NCBI RefSeq assembly: GCF_900109705.1
Contig: NZ_FOAI01000007.1
Span: 62,001-126,000, forward strand
Reading direction: 5' to 3'
From: Roseivivax marinus
Lineage (GTDB): Bacteria > Pseudomonadota > Alphaproteobacteria > Rhodobacterales > Rhodobacteraceae
Length of the DNA: 64,000 bases
Shown in pieces: positions 38,980-49,072 of the stretch. The notes under the pieces are model-generated. The model was not told the DNA's origin and made no database searches. It worked only from the letters and a program-made list of their open reading frames with translations. The position numbers and the translations under genes are program-made. Positions within the stretch are counted from its first letter, which is position 1. Each line of letters begins with the position of its first letter.

Positions 38980-40626
38980 TCACGCCTCCTCGGCCTTGGG
39001 CGCGTCGTCGTCGGCGCCGGTCTCGTCGTCTTCGTCGTCGGACCCGTCCTCGGCATCGTCCTCGAGCTCGGTCGGGTCGACCCAGCCCAGCAGGACGCGG
39101 GCCGTCATGACCATCGTCTGCGCCTCTTCGAGGCCCACGTCGAAGGGTTCGAGAAGTCCGTCGTCCTTCACCCGCTGGCCGTCCACGGAGGTCCAGCCGC
39201 CGGCGAGTTCCCAATCGGCGCAGGTCGCGAAGTCTTCGAGCGTCTTGATGCCATCCTTCGCGAGTGCTTCCACCATCTGGGGTGTCAGGCCCTCGAATTC
39301 AATAAGGCTGTCCTCGGCGCCCATCGAGCGCGCGTTCTCCAGCGCCGCGGCCGCCTGCGCCTCGAGCACGTCGCGGGCCCGGGCTTGCAGTTCCTCCGCG
39401 GTTTCGTCGTCGACACCGTCGATCACGGTTAGCTCGTCGATCTCGACATAGGCCACCTCTTCGAGGTTGGTGAAGCCTTCCGAGACCAGCAGCTGGGCGA
39501 AGAACTCGTCGAGGTCGAGCGTGTCCATGAAGAGCTTGGTGCGCTCCTCGAACTCGGCCTGGCGCCGCTTCGACTCTTCCTCTTCGGTCATGATGTCGAT
39601 GTCGAGACCGGTAAGTTGCGAGGCAAGGCGCACGTTCTGGCCGCGACGGCCAATCGCCAGCGACAGCTGCTCGTCGGGGACGACAACCTCGATGCGCTCG
39701 GCATCCTCGTCGAGAACCACCTTCGAGACTTCGGCCGGCTGCAGCGCGTTCACGAGGAAGGTCGGCATGTCCTCGTTCCACGGGATGATGTCGATCTTCT
39801 CGCCCTGCAGCTCGTTCACCACGGCCTGCACGCGGGAGCCCCGCATGCCGACGCAGGCGCCGACCGGGTCGATGGAGCCGTCATAGGACACCACGCCGAT
39901 CTTCGCGCGCGACCCCGGATCGCGGGCCACGGCCTTGATCTCGATGATGCCGTCGTAGATCTCGGGCACTTCCATCTTGAAGAGCTCGGCCATGAACTCC
40001 GGCGCGGTGCGCGACAGGAAGATCTGCGGGCCGCGGGTCTCGCGGCGCACGTCCTTGATGTAGCAGCGGATGCGATCGTTCGGGCGATACGCCTCGCGGC
40101 CGATCTTCTCGTTGCGGCGCAGGATGCCCTCGCCACGGCCGATATCGACGATGACGTTGCCGTATTCCTCGCGCTTGACGACGCCGTTTATGATCGTGCC
40201 GGCGCGGTCCTTGAATTCCTCGTACTGGCGGTCGCGCTCGGCCTCGCGGACCTTCTGCAGGATCACCTGCTTGGCCGACTGCGCCGCGATCCGACCCATC
40301 TCGACCGGGGGAACTTCCTCGATGAACTGGTCGCCAACCTTGGGGTCGGCGAGGTACTGCTTCGCGGTCTCGACCGTCATCTCGGCCTGGTAGTTCTCGA
40401 GTTCCTCGTCCTCGACCACCGTCCGCACGCGGGTGAACGTCGCGCGGCCGGTCTTGCGATCGATCTTCACGCGGATGTCCATCTCGGAGCCGTAGCGGCT
40501 CTTGGCGGCACGCGAGAGGCTTTCCTCCATCGCCTCGACCACGAGTGCGGGGTCGATCATCTTCTCGCGCGCGACCGCCTCGGCGGTCTGCAGCAGCTCC
40601 AGCTGGTTGGCGGAGGTGATGGCCAT
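38980..40626 (-). CDS. nusA: Transcription termination/antitermination protein NusA
   Basis: 548 aa. The N-terminal RNAP-binding domain starts [23 protein letters not shown]1 (about 130-200) and tandem KH domains follow ([39 protein letters not shown]). Two acidic helix-hairpin-helix repeats lie near 350-500 ([31 protein letters not shown]). The C-terminus is very acidic. It follows rimP by 5 nt. Confidence 0.97.
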   Translation of the reverse strand: MAITSANQLELLQTAEAVAREKMIDPALVVEAMEESLSRAAKSRYGSEMDIRVKIDRKTGRATFTRVRTVVEDEELENYQAEMTVETAKQYLADPKVGDQFIEEVPPVEMGRIAAQSAKQVILQKVREAERDRQYEEFKDRAGTIINGVVKREEYGNVIVDIGRGEGILRRNEKIGREAYRPNDRIRCYIKDVRRETRGPQIFLSRTAPEFMAELFKMEVPEIYDGIIEIKAVARDPGSRAKIGVVSYDGSIDPVGACVGMRGSRVQAVVNELQGEKIDIIPWNEDMPTFLVNALQPAEVSKVVLDEDAERIEVVVPDEQLSLAIGRRGQNVRLASQLTGLDIDIMTEEEESKRRQAEFEERTKLFMDTLDLDEFFAQLLVSEGFTNLEEVAYVEIDELTVIDGVDDETAEELQARARDVLEAQAAAALENARSMGAEDSLIEFEGLTPQMVEALAKDGIKTLEDFATCADWELAGGWTSVDGQRVKDDGLLEPFDVGLEEAQTMVMTARVLLGWVDPTELEDDAEDGSDDEDDETGADDDAPKAEEA

Positions 40627-40631
40627 TCTCG

Positions 40632-41216
40632 TTACTCCTCTTGCGCGGCGTCGTCGGCCGCGATCTCGTCGAATTGGGTCTCGTCCAGGTCCTTGGGCAG
40701 GGTTCCGGCGGCCTTGCGGGCCTTGAGCATTTCCTTGATGAGCTCGTCGGTCATCACGAGCTTGGCGTCGGCGAGCCAGTCGAATTGCAGCCCGATGGTG
40801 CCTTCCTCGACGTTGATCAGCACCTCGGAGCCCTCCACGCCGGCAAGAACGCCCTTGAAGCGCTTGCGGCCGTCGATCAGCTCGTGCGTCTCGAGCTTGG
40901 CCTCGTAGCCCTCGAACGTGTCGAAATCCTTGAGGCGGGTCAGCGGTCGGTCGATTCCGGGCGAGCCGACCTCGAGCGTGTAGGTGTCGAGAATGGGGTC
41001 CTCGACGTCGAGCACGGCCGACAGCGCGGTGGAGATCTCGGCGCACTCGTCGACCTCGATCCCGCCCTCGGGACGCTCGGCCATGATCTGCAGAAGCGGG
41101 CTCTTGCCGCCCTGCAGGCGAATGCGCACGAGTTCGAAGCCCATGTCCTCGATCGTGGGTGTCACGATCTCGGCCAGGCGCTGGTCCATGCTTGTCTTGG
41201 CGATCAGGTCCGACAT
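40632..41216 (-). CDS. rimP: Ribosome maturation factor RimP
   Basis: 194 aa. RimP is needed for 30S assembly. Diagnostic text is [28 protein letters not shown], then [20 protein letters not shown]-terminal extension ([23 protein letters not shown]) is acidic. It is the first gene of the rimP-nusA-ylxR-infB operon and is preceded by a leader with a terminator hairpin. Confidence 0.96.
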   Translation of the reverse strand: MSDLIAKTSMDQRLAEIVTPTIEDMGFELVRIRLQGGKSPLLQIMAERPEGGIEVDECAEISTALSAVLDVEDPILDTYTLEVGSPGIDRPLTRLKDFDTFEGYEAKLETHELIDGRKRFKGVLAGVEGSEVLINVEEGTIGLQFDWLADAKLVMTDELIKEMLKARKAAGTLPKDLDETQFDEIAADDAAQEE

Positions 41217-41262
41217 GACGATCTCGCGGTCCGGTGTGGATGGAGGCCCGGCGGACCGGGCA

Positions 41263-41287
41263 CAAAAAAACGGGCGCGCGGCCCGTC
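41263..41287 (-). terminator. Intrinsic terminator in the rimP leader (possible attenuator)
   Basis: On the minus strand CGGGC/GCCCG encloses CGCGC (41271-41285) and is followed by seven T residues (41270-41264). It stands 47 nt before the rimP start and downstream of a promoter-like sequence, so transcripts heading into rimP must pass it. No gene on that strand ends here. Naville and Gautheret described a rimP-leader attenuator in gammaproteobacteria; this resembles it in position only. Confidence 0.75.
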
Positions 41288-41340
41288 GAACGTGTCCGGT
41301 GGTGCTTCGGAGCCGAGCCCGACGCGCCGCTGTTGAGGGG

Positions 41341-41369
41341 CATATACGGATTGCCGCGCGAGTCTGCAA
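41341..41369 (-). promoter_or_regulatory. Probable rimP operon promoter
   Basis: TTGCAG (41364-41369) and TATATG (41341-41346) with a 17-nt spacer, both matching 4 of 6 consensus bases. The predicted transcript starts near 41334, about 50 nt before the terminator hairpin and 119 nt before rimP. Confidence 0.5.
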
Positions 41370-41486
41370 GGGAATTGCGCACCGCCTGCACCGGCGAGGT
41401 CGGCGCACACGAGGCCGTGATGGAAACCAGAGCGCCTGCTCGTGTTTCTCCCGTCCGAAATGCCGAAGCAAAGGACAGGAGGTCCA

Positions 41487-42863
41487 ATGCCCCGCGATAT
41501 CGTCACCATCGATCCCGCCACCGAGCAGGAGATCGCAACCTACAACTACATGACCGACGCTGAAGCCGCCGACGCGGTCGAGGCCTGCCACCAGGCGTTC
41601 CTCGGCTGGAGTTCGCGCGCCCTCGAGGACCGGGCCGAGGTGATCCGCAAGGTCGGCCAGACGTTGCGCGACAACACCGAAGAATTTGCCCAGCTGATGA
41701 CTCGCGAGATGGGCAAGCTGTTGCAGGACAGCCGGGACGAGATCGGGCTCTGCGCGCAGATCTGCGACTACACGGCCGACGCCGGCCCGACCGAGTTGGC
41801 CGACGAGGAACGTGAGATCCCGCAGGGCACCGGCGTCATCACCCATGCGCCCATCGGCGTGATCTACGGCATCCAGCCGTGGAACTTTCCCTGCTACCAG
41901 GTCGTCCGCTACGCCATCGCGAACCTCATGGCCGGCAATGGTGTGCTGCTGAAGCATGCCGAGAACGTCACCGGATCGGGCCTCTTTCTGCAGGACGTGA
42001 TGGAGAAGGCCGGCCTGCCGAAAAATCTGTTCACCGTGCTCAGGATCAACCACGAGCAGTCCGACCGGGTGATCGAGAACGGCCGAGTGCGCGGTGTGAC
42101 CATGACCGGTTCCGACAGCGCGGGCAGCAAGATCGGCCAGAAGGCGGCCGAGCAGATCAAGAAGTCCGTGCTCGAGTTGGGGTCGAACGACGCTTACGTC
42201 GTGCTCGACGATGCCGATCTCGACGTAGCGGTGCAGACCTGCGTGGGCGGCCGTCTCTACAACAACGGGCAGACCTGCGTGAACGCCAAGCGCTTCATCG
42301 TCACCGAGAAGAACTACGACGCCTTCGTGGAGAAGTTCGCGGCGCAGATGGAAAAGGTCGAAACCGGCGATCCCAGGGCCGACGGTACCGGCCTTGGCCC
42401 AATGGCGCGGAAAGACCTGCGCGAAACGCTCGCCAAGCAGGTCGATCAGAGCGTCGAGAAAGGGGCCCGCGCCATCGTCGGTGGCGAGACACCCGAGGGC
42501 ACCGGGTTCTTCTACCCGGCAACTGTGCTCGTGGACGTGGCACCGGGCCAGCCGGCATATGACGACGAACTGTTCGGGCCGGTCGCCTCGGTCATCAAGG
42601 CCAAGGACGACGAGGACGCCATGCGGATCGCCAACGACAGCCGCTATGGCCTCGGCGGCGGCATCTTCTCCAAGGACGAGAAGCGCGCGCGCGAGCTGGC
42701 GTCGAAGTCCTTCGACACCGGGCAGGTGTGCATCAACGGCTTCAACGTGGCGATTCCGAACATGCCGTTCGGTGGCGTGAAGAATTCGGGCTACGGCCGC
42801 GAGCACGGCGGCTTCGGCATGAAGGAGTTCGTCAACAGCAAGTCCCTCTACGTGCACCAGTGA
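41487..42863 (+). CDS. NAD(P)-dependent succinate-semialdehyde dehydrogenase (YneI/Sad-like)
   Basis: 458 aa, the short ALDH type represented by E. coli Sad/YneI. Catalytic Cys264 sits in [12 protein letters not shown], general base Glu230 in LELGSNDAY and Asn134 in PWNFPCYQ. It likely oxidises succinate semialdehyde, the product of GABA transamination, to succinate. That would fit with polyamine or GABA catabolism elsewhere in the window, but it is 39 kb from that island. AGGAGGTCC precedes the ATG at 41487. A strong terminator follows. Confidence 0.88.
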   Translation: MPRDIVTIDPATEQEIATYNYMTDAEAADAVEACHQAFLGWSSRALEDRAEVIRKVGQTLRDNTEEFAQLMTREMGKLLQDSRDEIGLCAQICDYTADAGPTELADEEREIPQGTGVITHAPIGVIYGIQPWNFPCYQVVRYAIANLMAGNGVLLKHAENVTGSGLFLQDVMEKAGLPKNLFTVLRINHEQSDRVIENGRVRGVTMTGSDSAGSKIGQKAAEQIKKSVLELGSNDAYVVLDDADLDVAVQTCVGGRLYNNGQTCVNAKRFIVTEKNYDAFVEKFAAQMEKVETGDPRADGTGLGPMARKDLRETLAKQVDQSVEKGARAIVGGETPEGTGFFYPATVLVDVAPGQPAYDDELFGPVASVIKAKDDEDAMRIANDSRYGLGGGIFSKDEKRARELASKSFDTGQVCINGFNVAIPNMPFGGVKNSGYGREHGGFGMKEFVNSKSLYVHQ

Positions 42864-42899
42864 CGGTGCACGCGGCTCTTGCCGCCACTTGACTGGGAG

Positions 42900-42935
42900 A
42901 TGCGCCGAACCGTGATCGCGGTCCGGCGCATTTTC
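42900..42935 (+). terminator. Intrinsic terminator after the semialdehyde dehydrogenase
   Basis: ATGCGCCGaACCG (42900-42912) pairs with CGGTcCGGCGCAT (42919-42931), one mismatch, followed by TTTC (42932-42935). Confidence 0.85.
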
Positions 42936-43047
42936 ATGTCCGGGCCCCGGGTCGCGCGCCGGAACGGCGCTGGCGCGCATCGCCCCGCCCGCCGTCCCCG
43001 GCAGTTCCGCTGGACGGACGCGGGCGCATGCGAGCGAGCCGCCCTCG

Positions 43048-43077
43048 CGCTCCCGGGATATTTTCGCGAGGAAAATG
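43048..43077 (-). repeat. Post-crotonase copy of a GAAAAT...GGGAG element
   Basis: Downstream of the crotonase stop, read on the minus strand: CATTTTCCTCGCG then AAAATATCCCGGGAGCG. It matches the element after argJ (34938-34969) in sequence, orientation and position relative to the upstream stop codon. TTTTC/GAAAA can form a 5-bp stem. Confidence 0.4.
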
Positions 43078-43089
43078 CAGCCCGCGGCG

Positions 43090-43719
43090 TCAGCCGATCA
43101 GGTGCTTGATCGCGCTCGCGTGGTCCGGTGAGGCGGCGAGCACGTCAGCGGCGAGGTTCTCGGCGGTTTGGACGAGGTCTTCGGAGGCCGCGAGGTGGTC
43201 CACGAGGCCCCAGGCCAGTGCCTCTTCGGCGGTCACCTTCTCTCCGGCCATCAGGATGCGCTTGGCGCGGGCCGGGCCGACCAGTGCGCGCAGGCGGCCC
43301 GGATCGGAGGGCTGCGGCAGGAATCCGAGCTTCATCACCGGGTAGAAGAGTTTGGCCCCGGGGGTGGCGAGCCGCAGGTCGCAGGCGAGGATCATGCCCA
43401 TCGCCCCGCCGGCGCAGGATCCGTTCAGTGCGGCGATGGTGATGCCGGAATGGCCCGCAATCGCCCCCGAGAGCCGTTCCCAGAGCGGCGAGGTGGCCAG
43501 CCCGGCGCGCGCCGCGTCGATGTCGGCGCCGGCCGAGAACACCTTGCCCGTGCCCGTCAGGACGAGGGCACGCGCACCGGTGCCCGCGGCCGCATCGTCG
43601 CGGGCGGCCTCGGCGGCCTCGGCCAGAGAGGCCAGCATTGTCTCGGTCAGGGCGTTGGCCTTGTCCGGGCGGTCGAGTGTGACCACCCGCATGAGGCCCC
43701 GGTCCTCGACACCGATCAC
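43090..43719 (-). CDS. Crotonase (enoyl-CoA hydratase/isomerase) fold protein lacking both catalytic Glu
   Basis: 209 aa, short for the family. The crotonase framework is clear: [10 protein letters not shown] (62-71) and ALNGSCAGG (97-105) shape the oxyanion hole. At the positions of the hydratase glutamates E144 and E164 of rat enoyl-CoA hydratase, the sequence has Gly108 ([11 protein letters not shown]) and Val128 (LFYPVMKLG). A simple hydratase activity is therefore unlikely; isomerase, thioesterase-like or other acyl-CoA chemistry is possible. Its start overlaps the SDR gene's stop (ATGA). Confidence 0.85.
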   Translation of the reverse strand: MIGVEDRGLMRVVTLDRPDKANALTETMLASLAEAAEAARDDAAAGTGARALVLTGTGKVFSAGADIDAARAGLATSPLWERLSGAIAGHSGITIAALNGSCAGGAMGMILACDLRLATPGAKLFYPVMKLGFLPQPSDPGRLRALVGPARAKRILMAGEKVTAEEALAWGLVDHLAASEDLVQTAENLAADVLAASPDHASAIKHLIG

Positions 43720-44468
43720 GCGACGCCGACCTTGCGCCGGATCTCGGGGTCGCGCAGCGAGATTTCATCGCCGCGCCACTGGTCGGCCTCGGGACCGCAC
43801 ATCCACAACAGCGCCTCGGCGACCCATTCCGGGGGGATGTGGTCGGACCAGTCGAGCTGGCTCACCGGGTTCACGCCCGAGGCCTTGATTTCCTTCTGCA
43901 TCTGCGTCGCCACGGTGCCCGGCGACAGCGACAGCGCGCGGATACCGGCCTCGCGGTTTTCCTTGTCGGCCATGCGCGTCAGCATCAGCGCGCCAGCCTT
44001 CGACGCGCAGTATTGCGACCAGCCCTCGACGGGACCGTGCGCCGCGCCCGAGCCGATGGTCAGGATGGTGCCGCCGCCCTGCGACAACATCGCGGGCAGT
44101 GCCGCGCGCATCCCGTGGAAGACGCCCTTGAGGTTGGTGTCCACCGCCTCGCCCCAGGCCTGCGGATCGGCCTCGGCGAGGTGCGAGATCGGCTCGATCA
44201 CGCCGGCGTTGTTCACCATCACGTCAACACGCCCGAAGGCGCGAACGGTGTTCTGCACCGCCTGTTCGACCTCCCAGAAGCGCGAGATGTCGCACGGGAT
44301 CGCGACCGCGCGGTCCTTGCCGATTTCGCCGGCAAGCTCGGCGATGGGCTCCGCGCTGCGTGCGATCAATGCCACCTTCGCCCCGGCCTCGGCGAAGCGC
44401 CGCGCCGCCGCCGCACCGATGCCGCGGCTCGCGCCCGTGACGATCGCGACCTGTCCGCTCATGTCCAT
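43716..44468 (-). CDS. Short-chain dehydrogenase/reductase
   Basis: 250 aa classical SDR. TGASRGIG (11-18) binds the nucleotide, NNAG lies at 85-88, and the catalytic set is Asn111, Ser139, Tyr152 and Lys156 (YCASK). GGAGGTGCGGGTC places the start at ATG 44468; a second ATG two codons later is possible. It overlaps the crotonase gene, so the pair may modify the same acyl or alcohol substrate. Confidence 0.92.
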   Translation of the reverse strand: MDMSGQVAIVTGASRGIGAAAARRFAEAGAKVALIARSAEPIAELAGEIGKDRAVAIPCDISRFWEVEQAVQNTVRAFGRVDVMVNNAGVIEPISHLAEADPQAWGEAVDTNLKGVFHGMRAALPAMLSQGGGTILTIGSGAAHGPVEGWSQYCASKAGALMLTRMADKENREAGIRALSLSPGTVATQMQKEIKASGVNPVSQLDWSDHIPPEWVAEALLWMCGPEADQWRGDEISLRDPEIRRKVGVA

Positions 44469-44535
44469 GACCCGCACCTCCGGTTCCTGCTGTCCCGCTC
44501 CGAGGTAAGGCCGCGCGGCGGGGCGGTCCACCCTC

Positions 44536-44564
44536 TTGACCGCCGCCGGGGCGCGGACCACGCT
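44536..44564 (+). promoter_or_regulatory. Possible promoter of the DUF2125 gene
   Basis: CTTGACC with TTGACC at 44536-44541, 17-nt spacer and CACGCT at 44559-44564. Strong -35, weak -10. Leader of about 43 nt. Confidence 0.3.
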
Positions 44565-44613
44565 TCGCCGGACCGCGCCATCGGCGCCCAAGACGTTCCG
44601 AAAGGACCTTTCG

Positions 44614-46212
44614 ATGATCCGCTCCTTCCCGCACGCGGGCCGTACCGCCGGCCTCGCGCTCGCCTGTCTCACCGCTCCGCAGGCGGTCTTTGCCGATGTC
44701 GCGCCCGGCGAGGTCTGGTCGATGTTTCGCGACTATCTCGTCCGCTCGGGCTACGAGGTCACCGCCGAGGAAGCCGAGACCGGCGGCGACCTGCGGGTGT
44801 CGGACGTGACCCTGCGGATGGAGGCTCCGGACGAGACGGGTGGCGTGCTGGCCGTGACTGTGGACGAGATCCTGTTCGAGGACGCGGGCGACGGCACCGT
44901 GTCGGTGGTCCTGCCGGGCAGCATCCCCGCCGAGATCAGCGGCATGGAGGACGACGACGTCGAAGCCGTGCGGTTCGAGATCATGCAGACCGCGCTCGAC
45001 ATCGCGGTGTCGGGCACGCCCGACGACATGGTCTGGGACTACACGGCTGATGCGGCCTCGGTGCGGCTGGCCGAGCTCGTGCGCGATGGCGCGCCGGTGT
45101 CGCGGGAGGATGCCGCGGCCACCGTGGCGCTCGAGGAGATGTCCGGGCGTACCTTGATCGCGACCGCGGGGGACGGCGGGCAGGAAATCGCGCAGACCGT
45201 CGAGGCCGCGCGGATGACCTACGATCTCGCGTTTGCGGAGCCCGCGGAGGAAGATGATGCCGAAGGCGCAGACGCCCCCACGACGGAGGACGACCAGGAC
45301 ACGGCAATCGACCGGTTCGCGCTGTCGGGGCGGGCGCAGGACGTCCGGATCACCGCCGATTCGGCGCTGCCCGAAGAGGGCGGGGCCGACGAGATGGCGG
45401 CCCTTCTCGACGACGGCTTCCGCGTCGGCTTCGACATGACCTATTCCGATGGCGAGACCGAGTTCACCGGACAGGACGCCAGTGGCACCAGCTCGGGCCG
45501 CACGGCGTCGAACGGCGGCAGCCTGTCGCTGTCGCTGGGCGAGGACGGGCTGTCCTACGACGTGCGGGCCGAGGGCATGGCCTACGCGATCACCATGGGT
45601 GACCTGCCGATCCCGTTCACGGCGGAAGCCGAGGAAATGCGGACCACGCTGCAGGTGCCGGTGATGCCGTCGGACGCACCGCAGGACTTCTCGCTCGCGC
45701 TCGCCCTGCGCGGTGTCACGGCCTCCGAGATGCTCTGGTCGATGATCGATCCGGACGAGGCGCTGCCGCGCGATCCCGCGACCGTGGCGCTCGAGTTGAC
45801 GGGCACGGCCACGCCCGAGGTCAACATGTTCGACACCGAGGCGATCGAGGCGATGCAGGCGGAGGGCCGCGCGCCCGGTACGCTCGACACGCTGGAGATC
45901 GCGGAACTGCAGGTCAGTGCCGCGGGGGCCGAGCTGACCGGCGAGGGCTCATTCACCTTCGATGAGGATGACCTCGAGACCTTCGACGGGATGCCGGCGC
46001 CCGAGGGCTCGGCCACGCTGACGCTGTCGGGGGCGACGGCGCTGCTCGACACGCTGGTGTCCATGGGGATCGTCGGTCAGGACGAGGCCATGGGGGCGCG
46101 CATGATGCTGTCGATGTTCGCGGTGCCGGGCGACGGGGAGGACACCCTGACCACCACCATCGAGGTGACGGAAGAGGGCCACGTCCGGGCCAACGGCCAG
46201 CGCATTCGCTGA
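44614..46212 (+). CDS. DUF2125-type secreted protein
   Basis: 532 aa. A signal peptide ends near 28 (PQAVFA). The mature protein is acidic and Ala/Thr/Ser-rich, with repeated beta-strand patterns such as LDTLEIAELQVSAAGAELTGEG and GSATLTLSGATALLDTL, characteristic of the DUF2125/AsmA-like group. An acidic insertion lies near 208-228 (EEDDAEGADAPTTEDDQD). Function unknown; a role in the envelope is inferred. AAAGGACC precedes ATG 44614. It converges with the UbiH-like gene. Confidence 0.78.
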   Translation: MIRSFPHAGRTAGLALACLTAPQAVFADVAPGEVWSMFRDYLVRSGYEVTAEEAETGGDLRVSDVTLRMEAPDETGGVLAVTVDEILFEDAGDGTVSVVLPGSIPAEISGMEDDDVEAVRFEIMQTALDIAVSGTPDDMVWDYTADAASVRLAELVRDGAPVSREDAAATVALEEMSGRTLIATAGDGGQEIAQTVEAARMTYDLAFAEPAEEDDAEGADAPTTEDDQDTAIDRFALSGRAQDVRITADSALPEEGGADEMAALLDDGFRVGFDMTYSDGETEFTGQDASGTSSGRTASNGGSLSLSLGEDGLSYDVRAEGMAYAITMGDLPIPFTAEAEEMRTTLQVPVMPSDAPQDFSLALALRGVTASEMLWSMIDPDEALPRDPATVALELTGTATPEVNMFDTEAIEAMQAEGRAPGTLDTLEIAELQVSAAGAELTGEGSFTFDEDDLETFDGMPAPEGSATLTLSGATALLDTLVSMGIVGQDEAMGARMMLSMFAVPGDGEDTLTTTIEVTEEGHVRANGQRIR

Positions 46213-46224
46213 GCGGAGGGGTGG

Positions 46225-46267
46225 AAAAGACCCGGCGCGCGGCTCGGACGAGGCGCGCGCCGTGGTC
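46225..46267. terminator. GC-rich stem-loop between converging genes
   Basis: GGCGCGCG/CGCGCGCC (46234-46241/46254-46261) with flanking GACC/GGTC extension. On the minus strand it is followed by CTTTTCC, so it can end the UbiH-like transcript; on the plus strand there is no U-run. Confidence 0.5.
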
Positions 46268-46335
46268 ATTGGGTGTAGCGGAATGTCTCGCGGAGCGGGG
46301 CACGGCGATCTTTCCGCGTCATTGCTCCGAAGGCC

Positions 46336-47553
46336 CTAGCCCCGCATCAGGTCCGGCAGGTCGCCGGTCAGGCCGGCGGCCTCGCGGATGAAGTTGCGCC
46401 GCAGGCCGGGCGCGGCTTGAACCGCCCGCATCCCAGCGTCGCGCAGGAGGCGCAGGCCGGGGCGGTCGGACGAGAACAGTCGATTGAAGAGGTCGGTGGC
46501 CGTCGCCAGCGTCGCCGTGTCGAAGCGCCGCCAGCGGGCATAGCGCTCGAGCACATCCGCGGCTCCGATGTCCTCGCCGCGCCGCCGTGCCTCCTCGAGC
46601 ACCTGCGCCAGCGCGGCCACATCCTTGAGCCCCGCGTTGAGTCCCTGCCCGGCGATGGGATGCACCCCGTGCGCGGCGTCGCCCACAAGCGCCAGCCGTG
46701 GCGCGGCCAGGCGGTCGGCCAGCGACAGCGACAGAGGGTAGGTGTAGCGGGCCCCCGCCAACTCGATCCGGCCGAGGAAGTCCCCGAAGCGCGGGCGCAG
46801 GACATGAAGGTAATCGGCTTCGGGCAGCGCCGCGATCTCCTCGGCGAGGCCGGTGCGCTCGGTCCAGACGATGGAAGAGCGGTTGCCCTTCAGCGGCAGG
46901 ATCGCCAGCGGCCCCGCGGGCAGGAAGAGCTGGTGGGCTGTGCCGTGGTGCGGCTTTTCGTGGGCGATGGCACAGACCAGCGCGGATTGACGGTAGGGCC
47001 AGCCGGTCCGCCGGATCCCCGCCCGCGCGGCCATGCCGCTCGCGCGGCCGTCTGCGCCGATGACGAGGCGGGCGCGGAGGCTTCCGCCGTCGGCCAGCGT
47101 CAGGGTGGCGCCGTGGTCGTCCATGTCCTGTGCCGTCACCGTCGCGGGCGCACGATGGTCGATCCGGTCATTGGCGCCGACCGCGTCGAGCAGTGCTGCG
47201 CGCAGGTGGCGATCCTCGACCATCTGGCCCATCGGGCCTTCCTCGATCTCGGCAGAGGCGAAGTGGAGCCCGAGAAGCGCGGCACCGTCGCCGACGCGGC
47301 CGTCGCTGACCTTGATCTCGTTGATCGGCTGCGCGTCGCCATGCAGCGTGTCCCACAGCCCGAGGTTCCGCAGGAGCCGCGCGGAGGCGTTGGCCAGCGC
47401 ATACGACCGCCCGTCGAAATCCGGCGCGCGGCCGGCCTCGGCGGGCCGTGTGTCGATCACGGTGACGTGGAGCGGCCCGCGCGCAAGGGCGAGGGCGAGG
47501 GTGAGGCCGTTCAGGCCGCCGCCGACGACGGCGATATCGGTATCGAAGCGCAT
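46336..47553 (-). CDS. UbiH/UbiF/Coq6-family FAD-dependent hydroxylase
   Basis: 405 aa. VVGGGLNGLTLALALA at 9-24 binds FAD. LVIGADGRAS and LVGDAAHGVHPIAGQGLNAG are the GD and ribose-binding motifs of ubiquinone hydroxylases. It probably adds a hydroxyl to the benzoquinone ring, position unknown; alphaproteobacteria often use one or two broad-range UbiH/UbiL/UbiM enzymes. The ATG at 47553 is chosen over one 12 codons earlier because MRFDTDIAVVGGG begins a typical N-terminus. Confidence 0.9.
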   Translation of the reverse strand: MRFDTDIAVVGGGLNGLTLALALARGPLHVTVIDTRPAEAGRAPDFDGRSYALANASARLLRNLGLWDTLHGDAQPINEIKVSDGRVGDGAALLGLHFASAEIEEGPMGQMVEDRHLRAALLDAVGANDRIDHRAPATVTAQDMDDHGATLTLADGGSLRARLVIGADGRASGMAARAGIRRTGWPYRQSALVCAIAHEKPHHGTAHQLFLPAGPLAILPLKGNRSSIVWTERTGLAEEIAALPEADYLHVLRPRFGDFLGRIELAGARYTYPLSLSLADRLAAPRLALVGDAAHGVHPIAGQGLNAGLKDVAALAQVLEEARRRGEDIGAADVLERYARWRRFDTATLATATDLFNRLFSSDRPGLRLLRDAGMRAVQAAPGLRRNFIREAAGLTGDLPDLMRG

Positions 47554-47642
47554 GGCCGCGACTATGGCGCGCGGCGCGGCATTGTCCATGAGGCGCGGCG
47601 CCGCTACGCCTTGGAAAACGCGGCACCACAGCGGAGGACGGC

Positions 47643-48977
47643 ATGGAAGACTGGCGATGGATGGAGGCGGGTGCCCTTGGGCAGGGCATCGCCGCGGGCG
47701 AGATCGACCCGGTGGAGCTGTTCGAAACCTACGCCGCCGCGATCGAGACGCACGAGTTGCGTGACCGCATTTACGCCCGCCTGACGCTCGAGACCGGACG
47801 CGCCGAGGCCGAAGCCGCGCGCGACCGGGCCCGCGCCGGAGCCCGGCGCTCGCCGCTCGACGGCGTACCGGTCAGCTGGAAGGACCTCTTCGACACGGTG
47901 GGCACGGCGACCGAGGCGGGATCGGGCCTGCTGAAGGGCCGGATGCCCGAGCGCGACGCCAAGGTGCTGACGGTTGGTCGGGCGATGGGCCTCGTGGGCC
48001 TCGGCAAGACGCACATGTCGGAACTGGCGTTTTCGGGGCTCGGCCTGAACCCGGTGACCGCGACACCGCCCAGCGTGAACGATGCTGACGCGGTGTCGGG
48101 CGGGTCGTCCTCGGGCGCAGCGGCGTCCGTGGCCTTTGGGCTGGCCGCCGCGGCGGTGGGCTCGGACACTGGCGGATCGGTGCGGGTGCCCTCGGCCTGG
48201 AACGACCTCGTGGGCCTCAAGACCACGGCCGGGCGGCTCTCGCTCGCGGGCACGGTGCCGCTGGCGGCGAAGTTCGACACGGTCGGGCCGCTCTGTCGCA
48301 GCGTGGCGGATGCGGCGCTGATGCTGGGCGCGCTGGAGGGCGCCCGCCCGACGGACCTCGCTGGTGCGGGCGATCTGCGCGGACGCCGATTCGCGCGGCT
48401 GACCACCATCGCCGAGGACGACCTGCGCCCCGAGCCGGCGGCGGCTTATGACGAGGCGCTCGACCGGCTGCGGGCGGCGGGGGCCGAGATCGTCGAGGTG
48501 TCGGCGCCCGAGATCGAGGGGCCGATGGGAGAGGCGGGCGTGCTCTACACCACCGAGGCCTGGGGCATCTGGGGCGAGGAGATCACGGCGCGCGGCGATG
48601 CGATGTTCCGCCCGATCCGCGAGCGGTTCGAGGCGGGCGCCAAGGTGCCCGGCGGCGTCTACGTGGCCGCGTGGCGCAGGCTGGAGGCGGCGCGCATCGC
48701 GTGGGCCGCGCGCATGGCCGGGTTCGACGCCGTGCTGTGCCCGACCACGCCGAACCTGCCGCCCAAGGTCGACCGGTTGATGGAAGAGGACGAGTACTAC
48801 GTCACCGAGAACCTGCTGACCCTGCGCAACACGCGGATCGGCAACCTGATGGGGCTGGCGGCGGTGACGCTGCCCACCGGGCGTCCGAGCTGCGGGCTGT
48901 CGCTGATGGGCACCGCGATGGGCGAGGCCCGGATCCTGCGCGTGGCCGCCGCGGCGGAGGCCGCGCTCGCCGCCTGA
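47643..48977 (+). CDS. Amidase-signature family amidohydrolase
   Basis: 444 aa. The AS triad is intact: Lys80 (VSWKDLFD), cis-Ser155 (SGGSSSGAAAS) and nucleophile Ser179 (GSDTGGSVRVPSA). It is cytoplasmic in appearance. Members hydrolyse amides ranging from Gln-tRNA to small aliphatic amides; the lack of gatC/gatB nearby argues against GatA. The substrate cannot be determined. AGCGGAGGACGGC precedes the ATG. Confidence 0.9.
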   Translation: MEDWRWMEAGALGQGIAAGEIDPVELFETYAAAIETHELRDRIYARLTLETGRAEAEAARDRARAGARRSPLDGVPVSWKDLFDTVGTATEAGSGLLKGRMPERDAKVLTVGRAMGLVGLGKTHMSELAFSGLGLNPVTATPPSVNDADAVSGGSSSGAAASVAFGLAAAAVGSDTGGSVRVPSAWNDLVGLKTTAGRLSLAGTVPLAAKFDTVGPLCRSVADAALMLGALEGARPTDLAGAGDLRGRRFARLTTIAEDDLRPEPAAAYDEALDRLRAAGAEIVEVSAPEIEGPMGEAGVLYTTEAWGIWGEEITARGDAMFRPIRERFEAGAKVPGGVYVAAWRRLEAARIAWAARMAGFDAVLCPTTPNLPPKVDRLMEEDEYYVTENLLTLRNTRIGNLMGLAAVTLPTGRPSCGLSLMGTAMGEARILRVAAAAEAALAA

Positions 48978-49072
48978 CGGGGACGCCGGGACGCCGCTCG
49001 GCTGACGCCATCGCCCCGCCCGCCGTCCCGCGGAGCCTCGCCCGCCGCGCGGCGGCACGGACAGGAGACCCC

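Noticed and set aside
47643-48977. Calling the amidase GatA
   Set aside because: The amidase triad is shared by the whole family, and gatB and gatC, which normally accompany gatA, are not adjacent.
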